From positions 1 through 21,347 of IMG/VR virus record IMGVR_UViG_3300042907_001027: a stretch of DNA of 21,347 nucleotides. One strand, 5' to 3'. Each line of letters starts with the position of its first letter. Position 1 is the stretch's first letter. A program made the position numbers and the translations under genes. The DNA is from a virus. The notes under the pieces are model-generated. The model was not told the origin of the DNA and ran no database searches. It saw only the letters and a program-made list of their open reading frames with translations. Below are positions 1 to 7,090 of this stretch, piece by piece.

Positions 1-2
1 TG

Positions 3-350
3 TTTATCGGTCATCTGTTCCTCGCCCGCGACGTGGCGCATAGCAGCCATCTGAACACGCGCTCATATGCCAAGCACAAGGCGCTGGGCAAGTTCTATGG
101 GGGCGTCATTGACCTCGCGGACACGTTCGCAGAGGCTTATATGGGTCGGCACGGCATGATCGGGCCGATTGCGCTCCAGTCGGCCAAGAAGACGAACAAC
201 ATCGTGGATTTCCTCGAAGACTCGCTGAAAGACATCGAGGAAATGCGCTATAAGGTCTGCGACAAGGACGACTCTGCGTTGCAGAACATTATCGACGAGA
301 TCGTGGGGTTGTATCTTTCGACCCTGTATAGACTCAAATTCCTGGCGTGA
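3..350 (+). CDS. DUF5856-like phage protein, 5' end cut by window edge
   Basis: The reading frame is open from the left edge, so the true start lies outside the window; 115 residues are visible. A GTG at 33 is a possible internal start, but the residues before it (FIGHLFLARDVAHSSHLNT) look like real protein. The pattern 'AxxxHLNTRSYAKHKALGKFYGGVIDLAD' of alternating His/Asp/Glu on predicted helices resembles the small helical DUF5856 family seen in many phages. The family's function is unknown, and a ferritin/Dps-like helical fold is only a resemblance. The stop at 348-350 is 7 bases before the next start, whose ribosome binding site overlaps this gene's end, so the two are probably co-transcribed. 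Family assignment is from memory of the motif, with moderate certainty. Confidence 0.75.
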   Translation, partial: FIGHLFLARDVAHSSHLNTRSYAKHKALGKFYGGVIDLADTFAEAYMGRHGMIGPIALQSAKKTNNIVDFLEDSLKDIEEMRYKVCDKDDSALQNIIDEIVGLYLSTLYRLKFLA

Positions 351-357
351 GGCTAAA

Positions 358-633
358 ATGGGACTGAAATCAACCACCGTCTGTCTCGGCTATCAGCAGA
401 TTACCAGTCTGTCGTCTGCGGCCAGCCTTACCGTCCCGCAGGGGGCGACTATGGCCGTGATCGCGCCGCTGACGCAGGGCATACGCTGGCGAGACGACGG
501 CACGGACCCGACCGCAAGCGTCGGGATGCCGGTGTCCGCCGGGGCGTACTTCAACTATGACGGCGATCTCAAGCGGATCAGGTTCATTGAGCAGACCGGC
601 TCGGCTGAGCTTAACGTGAGCTATTATGCTTAA
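358..633 (+). CDS. small hypothetical phage virion-region protein (91 aa)
   Basis: The protein has 91 residues, starting at ATG 358 after a GAGG-type binding site in 'gtgaggctaaaatg'. It is predicted to be a beta-rich, soluble protein: 'ITSLSSAASLTVPQGATMAVI', then 'IRWRDDGTDPTASVGMPVSAG' and a C-terminal 'IRFIEQTGSAELNVSYYA'. This layout, with a quantity clamped by 'GIRWRDDGTDPTA' and ending in 'L.V.Y', is common in small jelly-roll-like proteins near phage head genes. It has no enzymatic motif. The stop overlaps the next gene's start by 8 bases, so translation is probably coupled. The function is unknown; a minor head or decoration component is a guess from context. Confidence 0.75.
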   Translation: MGLKSTTVCLGYQQITSLSSAASLTVPQGATMAVIAPLTQGIRWRDDGTDPTASVGMPVSAGAYFNYDGDLKRIRFIEQTGSAELNVSYYA

Positions 634-826
634 GATCCGCAACGGCGAACAGGTTATCAACGTCAACGTAGCCAAAAGCTATCTGGTTGGCGAAGGCCCG
701 TATGCTGTTAGCCCGACCGGGGCGGCCCCACCACCGCCCGTCGTCTCCAACGGCATCCTGTTGGAGGACAATACTTCGTTTCTTCTTCTGGAAGATAACA
801 CAAGCATTCTGCTGCTAGAGGCGTAA
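626..826 (+). CDS. small protein with tandem LLLEDNT repeats (66 aa)
   Basis: The protein has 66 residues and overlaps the previous gene by 8 bases. It has a proline-rich linker ('GAAPPPPVV', about residues 33-41), then a C-terminal tandem motif in which (I/L)LLEDNTS is repeated: 'ILLEDNTSFLLLEDNTSILL'. Similar LLLEDG/LLLEDNT repeats occur in short proteins and fibre tips near phage structural genes. No function is established. It ends one base before the fibre-like gene at 828, whose Shine-Dalgarno (AGAGGCG) lies inside this gene's last codons. It may be a small virion or fibre-associated protein; that is inference. Confidence 0.7.
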   Translation: MLKIRNGEQVINVNVAKSYLVGEGPYAVSPTGAAPPPPVVSNGILLEDNTSFLLLEDNTSILLLEA

Positions 827-827
827 C

Positions 828-2555
828 ATGGCAAACACACGTATTTCCAACCTTACAGCCAGCGCCTCCAATCTGGCGGCGACCGATGTCACGCCTGTAG
901 TGCAGACGACCGGCGTTGGACCGGTGAAGATGACCGGCTTGCAGATTGCAGGCGGGTTGCTCGGCTCCACGGCTTTGACCGGCGCGACCATCACCACCAG
1001 CCAGCCCGTCCTGAACCTGTCGCAGACGTGGAACGATGGCGCGGGTGGCACCGTCACCTTTACCGGCCTGCGGTTCAACGCGACTGACACGGCGTCTGCG
1101 AGCGGCTCGCTGCTGCTGGATTTGCAGGTTGGTGGGGTGAGTAAGGCAAACATTACAAAAGGTGGACGTTTTTATAGCGACGTAGACACAAGCGCGGTCG
1201 CTGCGGTTTCTTATGCACTGAAAACTGGCGTTACTACGGGCTTCGGCGGCTACTATGACAGCCCCGCGTTGATTAGCAACGGCGCTGAAAGATTGTGGGC
1301 AAACAGCGGCGGCGTGTTCGTTACCACAAATACCAAGTTGTGGCTTCCTACCAGCACCTTCATATCGTTCAACGATGACCTCATCCTCCGCCGCGCCGCC
1401 GCCGCCACTCTCCAACTCGGCGCAGCGGACGCAGCCGCTCCCGTCGCGCAGACGTTCAAGGTGCAGAGCGTTGTCGCTGGCACCACGAATACGGCGGGAA
1501 CGAACTTCACCATTCAGGGGTCTGCTGGCACCGGCACGGGCGCTGGCGGCAGCATCATCTTTCAGGTTGCGCCTGCGGGCAGCAGCGGCTCGTCGCAGAA
1601 CGCTTATGTGACGGCTATGGGCCTAAATGCTGTAGCAGGCTCTTCTCCTTATGCTATATTTGAAGTCGGAGCCGCAAGCGGCTATAACGGCGTTCAAATA
1701 AGGACAGGTGGATACACAGGGGGAGCATGTTTTGTTGGAGATACTCCAACCCAAGGCACTGTATTTGGTGTGCATCCTGCCTTTGCCTTTGCATGGTCTA
1801 ATGGAAATGCAACACCGACGGCCACTTACGATTTGTTTGTCCGCCGCGACGCCGCCAACACGCTCGCGCTGCGGAACGGGGCGAGCGCGCAGCTATTCCG
1901 GGTCTACTCGACCTACAACGGCACGAACGACGCGTATGGCGCGATTGGCGCTGCGGTTAACCTTGATGGCACCGCTGGCAATGCCAACACGCTTTACATC
2001 GGCTCGCAGAAGAAGGGCAGCCCGACCGCGCTGACGAAGCTGGCGATACAGGTGGATGGCACGACGCGAGCGGACTTTGGAATAACATACACGGACAACT
2101 GGACGTTCACTAATCCGTCTAGTGGAGCCTTTAATATATTAGGAAGTGGCAGCGGTAACTCAAATTTTGGCTTAGCCATTCAAGCCGGAGCTGGCTCTCA
2201 GGACTACAGCCTGTATATAACGAACAGTGCCGGAACCACGCCTTATTTTAGGATCGTTGGGAATACCGGAATTGTTTGCTTCGGCACCAACACCTCCAGC
2301 TTCCCCGCCCTCAAGCGCGTCTCTGCAAATCTTCAGGTTATCGCTGCGGACAATACTGCATCTGCGGGCTTCATCGTCGGCAATCAAGCACTCGCCACAT
2401 CGGCGACAGACGGCTTCCTCTACGTCCCGACATGCGCGGGAACGCCTACGGGAACGCCTACGACACAGACCGGCACCGCGCCTATCGTTGTCGATAGCAC
2501 GAACAACAAGCTGTATTTCTACAGCGGCGGTCAGTGGCGTGACGCTGGCCCGTAA
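828..2555 (+). CDS. tail-fibre-like / structural protein (575 aa)
   Basis: The protein has 575 residues and is rich in Ala, Gly, Thr, Ser and Asn. It opens with 'MANTRISNLTASASNLAATD', a typical start for phage fibre or appendage proteins. It has repeated beta motifs of the form L(I/F)(L/V)RR(A/D)AA(A/N)TL(Q/A)L at about residues 185-197 and 335-346. The C-terminal part contains 'NNKLYFYSGGQWRDAGP', a frequent end module of phage fibres. A 12-base direct duplication at 2439-2462 encodes GTPT twice. Base composition is patchy: 1621-1810 and 2081-2280 are clearly more A+T-rich than the flanks, which suggests mosaic exchange of fibre segments. Receptor binding is likely but cannot be shown from sequence. 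An alternative is a non-fibre decoration or appendage protein. Confidence 0.75.
   Translation: MANTRISNLTASASNLAATDVTPVVQTTGVGPVKMTGLQIAGGLLGSTALTGATITTSQPVLNLSQTWNDGAGGTVTFTGLRFNATDTASASGSLLLDLQVGGVSKANITKGGRFYSDVDTSAVAAVSYALKTGVTTGFGGYYDSPALISNGAERLWANSGGVFVTTNTKLWLPTSTFISFNDDLILRRAAAATLQLGAADAAAPVAQTFKVQSVVAGTTNTAGTNFTIQGSAGTGTGAGGSIIFQVAPAGSSGSSQNAYVTAMGLNAVAGSSPYAIFEVGAASGYNGVQIRTGGYTGGACFVGDTPTQGTVFGVHPAFAFAWSNGNATPTATYDLFVRRDAANTLALRNGASAQLFRVYSTYNGTNDAYGAIGAAVNLDGTAGNANTLYIGSQKKGSPTALTKLAIQVDGTTRADFGITYTDNWTFTNPSSGAFNILGSGSGNSNFGLAIQAGAGSQDYSLYITNSAGTTPYFRIVGNTGIVCFGTNTSSFPALKRVSANLQVIAADNTASAGFIVGNQALATSATDGFLYVPTCAGTPTGTPTTQTGTAPIVVDSTNNKLYFYSGGQWRDAGP
2439..2462 (+). repeat. two tandem copies of a 12-base unit in the fibre-like gene
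   Basis: The unit ggaacgcctacg occurs twice without a gap (2439-2450 and 2451-2462). It encodes a short GTPTGTPT stretch just before the conserved C-terminal module, probably a flexible linker that arose by slippage. Confidence 0.9.
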
Positions 2556-2562
2556 CCCCAAC

Positions 2563-2598
2563 ACACGCGAGGAGCATCGTCCGGCCAGCCTCGCGTGT
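2563..2598 (+). terminator. intergenic hairpin after the fibre-like gene
   Basis: A perfect 10-base-pair stem (acacgcgagg at 2563-2572 pairs with cctcgcgtgt at 2589-2598) has a 16-base loop. It lies 8 bases after the fibre stop codon, in the 81-base gap before the next gene. There is no T-tract after it, so intrinsic termination is uncertain. It could instead be an mRNA processing or stabilising structure. Confidence 0.4.
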
Positions 2599-2636
2599 TC
2601 TCCATCTGGCTGGGCACATGCTTTGGAGAAAGCAAA

Positions 2637-2804
2637 ATGAACATCGAATTGAACAGCGACGAAGCCAACGTTCTCATCAACCTGATTGACGTTGCGGTTA
2701 AAGCAGCGGGCTTGCAGGCGGCGGAAGCCGGGCTGCACTTCAAGCGGAAGATTGAGGAAGCTGGCAAACCTGCGGCGGTCGAGACAGAAGAAGGACATTC
2801 CTGA
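2637..2804 (+). CDS. small hypothetical phage protein (55 aa)
   Basis: The protein has 55 residues and starts at ATG 2637 behind a good GGAGAAAG binding site; the longer frame from 2595 lacks one. The sequence 'MNIELNSDEANVLINLIDVA' followed by 'KAAGLQAAEAG' predicts a helix-turn-helix-shaped small helical protein. This layout is common in short proteins next to phage structural genes, where they often match 'L..ALD.A.KAGGLQ'. No function is known. It ends one base before the next start, so the two are probably translated together. Confidence 0.75.
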   Translation: MNIELNSDEANVLINLIDVAVKAAGLQAAEAGLHFKRKIEEAGKPAAVETEEGHS

Positions 2805-2805
2805 G

Positions 2806-3207
2806 ATGGCATTCGTTAACTACGGGGTCGTCAGCCCCACGCTGACGCTGACGGTGCAGATGGAATTGTCGGATGCCGACAGCGCCCGCGTCGTGAACTA
2901 TCTGATGCAGGCGACCTCGTTCGGCACGGTGACGGAAAACGTCCAGAGCGAAGTGCCGAACCCGGCATGGAGCCCGGATCAGGAAGACCCGCTGAACCCG
3001 CCGGAGTTCATCTCCGTGCAGGCGTGGGTTACCCGTCCCGCGACGCCGGAAGAGGCTGTCATCGCCTACGCCGAGAGCGTCATGAACGGCATCGTCAATC
3101 AGGCGTATCAGTGGGACAAGCAGGTCGCCGGTCAGGATGCGGCCGACAAGGTTCCGCCGATCACGCCGGTCCAGCCGCCTATGCCTGTCCCGCCGGTTGC
3201 GGAATAA
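2806..3207 (+). CDS. hypothetical phage protein (133 aa)
   Basis: The protein has 133 residues and starts at ATG 2806, two bases after the stop of the 55-residue gene. The N-terminal part ('LTLTVQMELSDADSARVVNY') looks like a short beta strand plus helix. The middle holds 'TPEEAVIAYAESVMNGIVNQ', a helix seen in small phage proteins. The C-terminus is proline-rich ('PPITPVQPPMPVPPVAE'). There is no catalytic motif. It lies directly before the scaffold gene, which fits a morphogenesis or minor virion role, but I do not recognise a named family. Confidence 0.7.
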   Translation: MAFVNYGVVSPTLTLTVQMELSDADSARVVNYLMQATSFGTVTENVQSEVPNPAWSPDQEDPLNPPEFISVQAWVTRPATPEEAVIAYAESVMNGIVNQAYQWDKQVAGQDAADKVPPITPVQPPMPVPPVAE

Positions 3208-3227
3208 GCGTGGCTGTAGTATATAAA
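3197..3227 (+). promoter_or_regulatory. weak sigma70-like promoter candidate before the scaffold gene
   Basis: TTGCGG (3197-3202) and TATATA (3220-3225) are 17 bases apart, with an overlapping TATAAA at 3222-3227. This lies in the 52-base gap before the scaffold gene, one of the few gaps in the late block. The -35 match is poor, so this is only a candidate. Confidence 0.22.
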
Positions 3228-3259
3228 CATCAACCGACTGGCCGGAAAGCTAGGTAAAA

Positions 3260-4030
3260 ATGGAAAATGAACAGGCTGTAGCGGAGATCAGCCCCGCGCC
3301 GGAACCGGAAGCTACGGCAGCGCCGGAATCTGTTGAGACAACGCCGGAGGAACAGCAGCCTGCAAAATCGTTCACTCAGGAAGAGTTGGACGCGATTGTA
3401 AGCAAGCGCCTTGCAAGAGAACAGCGTAAGTGGGAACGAGAGCAAGCCCAGCGGCTTGCGGAGTTACAGGCCCCAAAGCCCGTAGCACCTCCCGCAGACC
3501 CGAATGATTTTGAGACCGCTCAGCAATATGCGGAAGCATTGGCTGAGCAAAAGGCTCAGGAACTTTTGGCGAAGCGTGAGGCCGCAAAGCAGCAGGAAGC
3601 TATCGTTGAGGCATATAGAGACCGCGAAGAGGCGATTCGGGACCGATACGACGACTTTGAACAGGTCGCCTATAACCCGAACCTGCCCGTAACGGACTTT
3701 ATGGCTCAGGCCATTCAGGCGTCTGACATTGGTCCCGAAGTCATCTATTGGCTAGGGTCCAACCCGGCAGAAGCCCGACGGATCTCCGGCTTGCCGCCGA
3801 TCTTGCAGGCAAAGGAGATCGGCACGATTGAAGCCAAACTGGCTGTCAATCCGCCGGTCAAGAAAACATCAACCGCTCCAGCGCCGATTGCGCCTGTTGC
3901 GGCTCGTTCTTCGGGGGCTCCGGCGTATGACACGACGGACCCGAGATCGCTGAAGACCATGACGACTTCGGAGTGGATCGAGGCGGAGCGGCAACGGCAG
4001 ATCAGGAAGCTGGAAGCACAACGACGCTAA
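3260..4030 (+). CDS. head scaffolding protein, P22-like module
   Basis: The protein has 256 residues. It has an acidic, proline-rich N-terminus (about 1-40, 'PAPEPEATAAPESVETTPEE'), then 'SFTQEELDAIVSKRLAREQR', a motif typical of phage scaffolding proteins. A long charged coiled coil follows (about 45-130), and the basic C-terminal helix 'EWIEAERQRQIRKLEAQRR' is the kind of tail that binds coat protein. Scaffold proteins assemble the procapsid with the coat protein and leave before DNA packaging. The length is close to the roughly 300 residues of P22 gp8. It lies immediately before the coat gene, as expected. No cysteine is present and composition is low-complexity. Role assignment is by composition, motif and position. 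Confidence 0.88.
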   Translation: MENEQAVAEISPAPEPEATAAPESVETTPEEQQPAKSFTQEELDAIVSKRLAREQRKWEREQAQRLAELQAPKPVAPPADPNDFETAQQYAEALAEQKAQELLAKREAAKQQEAIVEAYRDREEAIRDRYDDFEQVAYNPNLPVTDFMAQAIQASDIGPEVIYWLGSNPAEARRISGLPPILQAKEIGTIEAKLAVNPPVKKTSTAPAPIAPVAARSSGAPAYDTTDPRSLKTMTTSEWIEAERQRQIRKLEAQRR

Positions 4031-4050
4031 GTCATTGAAAGGACTGGGTA

Positions 4051-4147
4051 ATGAGCAACAGCCTGTTAACAATTGACATGATCACAAGGAAGGCGCTCGA
4101 AATCCTCGAGAACTCCCTTGTGATCACGCGCACTGTCAACCGTCAGT
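4051..4147 (+). CDS. major coat protein, exon 1 (residues 1-32 plus first base of codon 33)
   Basis: ATG 4051 follows an AAAGGA binding site. It encodes 32 residues starting 'MSNSLLTIDMITRKALEILE' and ending 'TRTVNRQ'. This is the conserved N-terminus of P22-type coat proteins, in which NRQ is normally followed at once by a Y/F-D-D-S-F sequence. Here an in-frame TAA (4147-4149) would end it. The T at 4147 is the last exon base. Joined to exon 2 it forms a TAT codon, giving 'NRQYDDSFAVEGAKIG', the expected family sequence. The spliced message encodes 398 residues (97 + 1100 bases, including stop). Without splicing only a 32-residue peptide would be made from this start. Confidence 0.9.
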
Positions 4148-4885
4148 AAACGTAAGTCTAGCTGACGTTAAACCCCGTTAATTGCTGGAAACCCCTTAGA
4201 GCCACATGCACCACAGCGTAGTTAGAAATGACAAGCGCGACGGTCTGAAAAGCCTGTGGATTGGGCAATCAGCAGCCAAGCATCTTATCACTTACTGTGA
4301 TATGATGAAGGTCCAACGACTAGAGCGAAAGCTCGTAGGGCCAAGCGGCCCGAAATGCGGGGTAGATATGAAGCGTGACTTGAAAGAGCGATTCTTCGCA
4401 AAGGTGGCGATACGTGAAAACGGATGTCATGAATGGACGGGATGCCTGATGCCTAACGGCTATGGTCAATTCCATAAGGACGGCAAGACTGCCTATGCTC
4501 ACCGCGTAGCCTTTGAGTTGGCTTACGGCGATCCGGGTCAGGCTTACATCCTTCATTCGTGCGACAACCGTAAGTGTGTGAACCCCGCGCATCTGTTTGC
4601 CGGAGATTTTGACGCCAACATGCAAGACATGGTGGATAAGAATCGACAGGCGCACGGAACCCGGAACGCGCACGCAAAACTCACGGAAGACCAGGTGCGA
4701 GAGATCCGCGCTTTTCGAGGCACGAACCGCGAAATAGCGGCTCAATACGGAGTGACCCCGTCATTGGTGTCCATGATCCGTAGCGGGCGTATTTGGCGTC
4801 ATATCTAAAGATATAGTCTGACCTGCCGTGAAAGCGGCAGCCGCGCAAGCGGGAGCAGAAGTAGCGATCTGCTTCGAACATGGTG
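4148..4885 (+). ncRNA. group I self-splicing intron in the coat gene
   Basis: The intron is 738 bases long. P1: the exon end cgtcagt (4141-4147) pairs with gctgacg (4161-4167), giving six Watson-Crick pairs plus the U·G that defines a group I 5' splice site. P4: attgc (4181-4185) pairs with gcaat (4265-4269) within typical P/Q core sequences ('aattgctggaaacc', 'gcaatcagcagcc'). P7: gacta (4318-4322, in 'ccaacgactagag') pairs with tagtc (4814-4818, in 'aagatatagtctgacc'), the R and S elements. A P9-like hairpin follows (4823-4828 with 4835-4840, GAAA loop). The last intron base is G4885 (omega-G). The endonuclease gene sits between the two P7 strands. Exact subgroup was not determined. Confidence 0.9.
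4368..4808 (+). CDS. intron-encoded HNH homing endonuclease (146 aa)
   Basis: The protein has 146 residues and starts at ATG 4368; the frame is open back to 4206, but that part is intron core RNA. An HNH_3-type nuclease core spans about residues 18-80: 'GCHEWTG', 'GYGQF', 'AHRVAFELAYG' (H45), then 'LHSCDNRKCVNPAHL' (H63, C65, C70, N72, H75), with the cysteines probably binding zinc. A C-terminal helix-turn-helix at about 104-146 ('TNREIAAQYGVTPSLVSMIR') probably gives target recognition. Such enzymes cut intronless copies of the host gene near the insertion site and spread the intron. It lies in the P8/P7 region, and its stop (4806-4808) is 5 bases before the second P7 strand. The binding site is weak (ggggtag), so expression may be low. 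Confidence 0.9.
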   Translation: MKRDLKERFFAKVAIRENGCHEWTGCLMPNGYGQFHKDGKTAYAHRVAFELAYGDPGQAYILHSCDNRKCVNPAHLFAGDFDANMQDMVDKNRQAHGTRNAHAKLTEDQVREIRAFRGTNREIAAQYGVTPSLVSMIRSGRIWRHI

Positions 4886-5985
4886 ATGACGATTCGTTTG
4901 CTGTAGAGGGCGCCAAGATCGGCTCGACCCTCCGCATCCGTCTGCCCGACCGCGCTCTGGTCACGGACGGCGCGGCCCTTCAGGTTCAGGACGACAACGA
5001 GCAGTACACCACGCTCGCGGTCTCCAGCCAGAAGCACATCGGCGTCAACTTTACGACCGCCGAACTGACGATGCAGTTGGACGACTTTGCCGACCGCGTC
5101 CTGAAGCCTCGTATTTCGCAGCTTGCCGCTTCTATCGACGCGGACGTTGCGAACAGCTTCAAGTATATCGGCAACTCGGTCGGCACGCCCGGCACGACGC
5201 CGGCCACGTCGCTCGTCCTGCTTCAGGCTCAGCAGAAGCTGAACGAGAACGCCGCCGTCATGTCGCCGCGCTACGCGACGGTCAACCCGGCCGCCAACGC
5301 CGCGCTGATCGAGGGCATGAAGGGTCTCTTCAACCCGGTCTCGGCCATCTCGAAGCAGTTCAAGAACGGCATGTTCGGTGAAGGCATCCTCGGCTATGAC
5401 GAGCTGAATATGTCGCAGTCGGTCAAGCAGTTCACGACTGGCTCGCGCGCGGGCACCGTCACGGTCAGCACCACCGTCACGGCTGAAGGTTCGACCAGCA
5501 TCGTGCTGACGGGTCTTGGCTCGACGACGATCAAGGCTGGCGACGTGTTCACGATTGGCAGCGTCTTCGCTGTCAACCCGCAGACGCGTGAATCGACTGG
5601 CTCGCTGTATCAGTTCGTGGCTCTGGCTGACGTTACGGCGTCCACCACGGCGACGGTCACTGTCCCGGCGATGTATTCGGCCGGTCAGGCGCTTGCCACG
5701 GTCGATGCGCTGCCGGTCAGCGGCGCGGCGGTCACGTTCGTCGGCGCTGCCTCGACGCAGTATCCGCAGAATCTGATCTACCACAAGGACGCCATCGCGT
5801 TCGCCACCGCCGACCTGCTCATGCCGCAAGGCGTCGATATGGCGTCGCGTCAGGTCCACAACGGCATCTCGCTCCGTATTGTTCGTCAGTATGACATCAA
5901 TAACGACCGGCTGCCGTGCCGCATCGATGTACTTTATGGCTACAGCGTCATTCGTCCGCAGATGGCCGTCCGTCTTTGGGGCTAA
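4886..5985 (+). CDS. major coat protein, exon 2 (P22-type coat, residues 33-398)
   Basis: Exon 2 encodes 'YDDSFAVEGAKIGSTLRIRL' (the Y is completed by exon 1) through to 'VIRPQMAVRLWG'. It matches the P22 coat family: an N-terminal arm, 'HIGVNFTTAELTMQLDDFAD', a helical core, 'VNPAANAALIEGMKGLFNP', an inserted beta domain (about residues 225-310), and a C-terminal 'MASRQVHNGISLRIVRQYDI'. The coat builds the icosahedral head with the scaffold protein at 3260-4030. An unspliced frame with a GTG at 4828 exists, but its first 20 residues (KAAAAQAGAEVAICFEHGD) are intron sequence, so annotating the gene from 4828 would give a wrong N-terminus. A terminator-like hairpin follows directly. Confidence 0.93.
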
Positions 5986-5986
5986 C

Positions 5987-6008
5987 AGATGGGGCTTCGG
6001 CCCCATCT
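5987..6008 (+). terminator. UUCG hairpin after the coat gene
   Basis: A perfect 9-base-pair stem (agatggggc at 5987-5995 with gccccatct at 6000-6008) is capped by a TTCG tetraloop. It begins two bases after the coat stop codon. The following bases (ccttctc) are pyrimidine-rich but not a true T-tract. It may act as a partial terminator or protect the abundant coat message from 3' decay. Confidence 0.7.
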
Positions 6009-6035
6009 CCTTCTCAATTCAAGGAGTTCTGAATC

Positions 6036-6503
6036 ATGGCTATCACTACTCAGGGCGCGTCCTACCCGCTCGAAGCCTTTGGCCCGACGCCCCCGCTTTC
6101 GCAGGGAACGGGCGGTTATCAGGTCGGCGCCGGCAACGGCGGCGACATGCTCTTCCGCGTTACGCCGACCCCGGCTACGCTGACGACCGGCGCTACGCTG
6201 ACCGGCGATCAGATCGTCACCGGTCTGATCCTTGGCTCTCCGACCGGCACCGCGTCGTCCTACCAGCTCCCGACGGTTGCGGCGCTGGAGACGGCGCTTC
6301 CGTCGTCCGCCAAGGTTGGCGCGACGATTGACTTCTCGGTCATCAACGTCGATGGCACGGGTTCGGGCGTCATCACGCTGACGACCAACACAGGCTGGAC
6401 GCTGGTCGGTCTTATGACGGTCGCAGCTACGGCTGGCACCGCGCAGGCGTTCCGCGCCCGCAAGACCGGCTCCAGCACATGGGCGCTCTATCGCGTCGCT
6501 TAA
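6036..6503 (+). CDS. small virion/decoration-type protein (155 aa)
   Basis: The protein has 155 residues and starts at ATG 6036 behind a strong AAGGAG site. It is a beta-rich Gly/Thr/Ala protein without cysteine or signal peptide. After 'GTASSYQLPTVAALETALPS' it has 'VGATIDFSVINVDGTGSGVI' and ends 'FRARKTGSSTWALYRVA'. Proteins of this shape commonly follow the coat gene in podovirus-like and siphovirus-like clusters and are often found in virions. A head decoration or capsid-associated role is the likeliest reading, but no specific family is certain. It lies between the hairpin after the coat gene and a similar-size protein at 6519. Confidence 0.75.
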   Translation: MAITTQGASYPLEAFGPTPPLSQGTGGYQVGAGNGGDMLFRVTPTPATLTTGATLTGDQIVTGLILGSPTGTASSYQLPTVAALETALPSSAKVGATIDFSVINVDGTGSGVITLTTNTGWTLVGLMTVAATAGTAQAFRARKTGSSTWALYRVA

Positions 6504-6518
6504 CCTCGGGAGAAGGCA

Positions 6519-7043
6519 ATGCCTAATACGAAACCAGTAGGCGTTGCGTTCAGCGACCCCGAATTGACCTCTGGCACTACGATTGCGGGCGCAACGATTG
6601 ACTCTACGTCGAAAGTTCTGTCCAACATCGCCAGTGGTCTCTCTATGGGACAGCAGGGCGCCACGATTGTCACTACCACCGGCGGGACCAACGATGTCTT
6701 CATGATCGCGCCGGCTGCCGGAGTTCTGTCGTCTGCGCTGTTCTCGGGCGTCGATGCCCTGACGGCCAACGATACGAACTACATCACGTTTGGCATCACC
6801 AACCTTGGTCAGGCTGGCGCAGGCACCGCAGCTATGCTCGCGGCGACCGACGCCAACACGACCAAGGCGACGGGCGGCACGGGCCTCGCGGCCAATACCG
6901 TCCGGTCGCTGACGCTGAATAGCACGGCGGCCAATCTCGTCGTCGCGGCCGGGGATCGCATCCGCATCCGCGCGACGGTCTCGGGAACGCTTGCCAATAC
7001 GGTGACGTTCCCGGTCTATCGCCTGACGTTCACGGTATCCTGA
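6519..7043 (+). CDS. small virion protein (174 aa)
   Basis: The protein has 174 residues and starts at ATG 6519 with a GGGAGAAGG site at ideal spacing. It is Ala/Thr/Gly-rich and predicted mostly beta: 'GLSMGQQGATIVTTTGGTND', 'LFSGVDALTANDTNYITFGI', and a C-terminal 'GDRIRIRATVSGTLANTVTF'. The pattern resembles single-domain jelly-roll proteins found in phage virions, such as decoration or fibre-head proteins. There is no enzymatic signature. It is in the same transcription unit as 6036-6503, 15 bases downstream, and is followed by a second hairpin. The exact function is unknown. Confidence 0.75.
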   Translation: MPNTKPVGVAFSDPELTSGTTIAGATIDSTSKVLSNIASGLSMGQQGATIVTTTGGTNDVFMIAPAAGVLSSALFSGVDALTANDTNYITFGITNLGQAGAGTAAMLAATDANTTKATGGTGLAANTVRSLTLNSTAANLVVAAGDRIRIRATVSGTLANTVTFPVYRLTFTVS

Positions 7044-7049
7044 TCCAAT

Positions 7050-7075
7050 AGCCCTCCGGCCACGGCCGGGGGGCT
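7050..7075 (+). terminator. GC-rich hairpin between virion genes
   Basis: An 11-base-pair stem (7050-7060 with 7065-7075, one T·G wobble) has a CACG loop and starts 7 bases after the stop of the 174-residue gene. Only 'tta' follows, so it lacks a T-tract. It is probably a transcription attenuator or a message-stabilising stem between the head and tail-completion genes. Confidence 0.6.
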
Positions 7076-7090
7076 TACCACAGGTGGAAA

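Noticed and set aside
828-2555. Diversity-generating retroelement in the fibre genes
   Set aside because: No reverse transcriptase frame, no template/variable repeat pair and no Avd-like gene was seen near either fibre gene.
4206-4808. HNH protein with a 200-residue length from ATG 4206
   Set aside because: Residues 1-54 overlap the intron core (P4 to P7), where RNA structure, not protein, is conserved. The nuclease fold starts after ATG 4368.
4828-5985. Coat gene starting at GTG 4828 as a complete 385-residue protein
   Set aside because: The first ~20 residues are intron sequence and lack family similarity. Splicing of 4148-4885 gives the expected N-terminus, and the splice-site pairing supports this.
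4681-6006. A 441-residue leftward frame opposite the coat gene
   Set aside because: Arg/Asp/Ala-rich antisense shadow of a G+C-rich gene, without binding site or recognisable motif.
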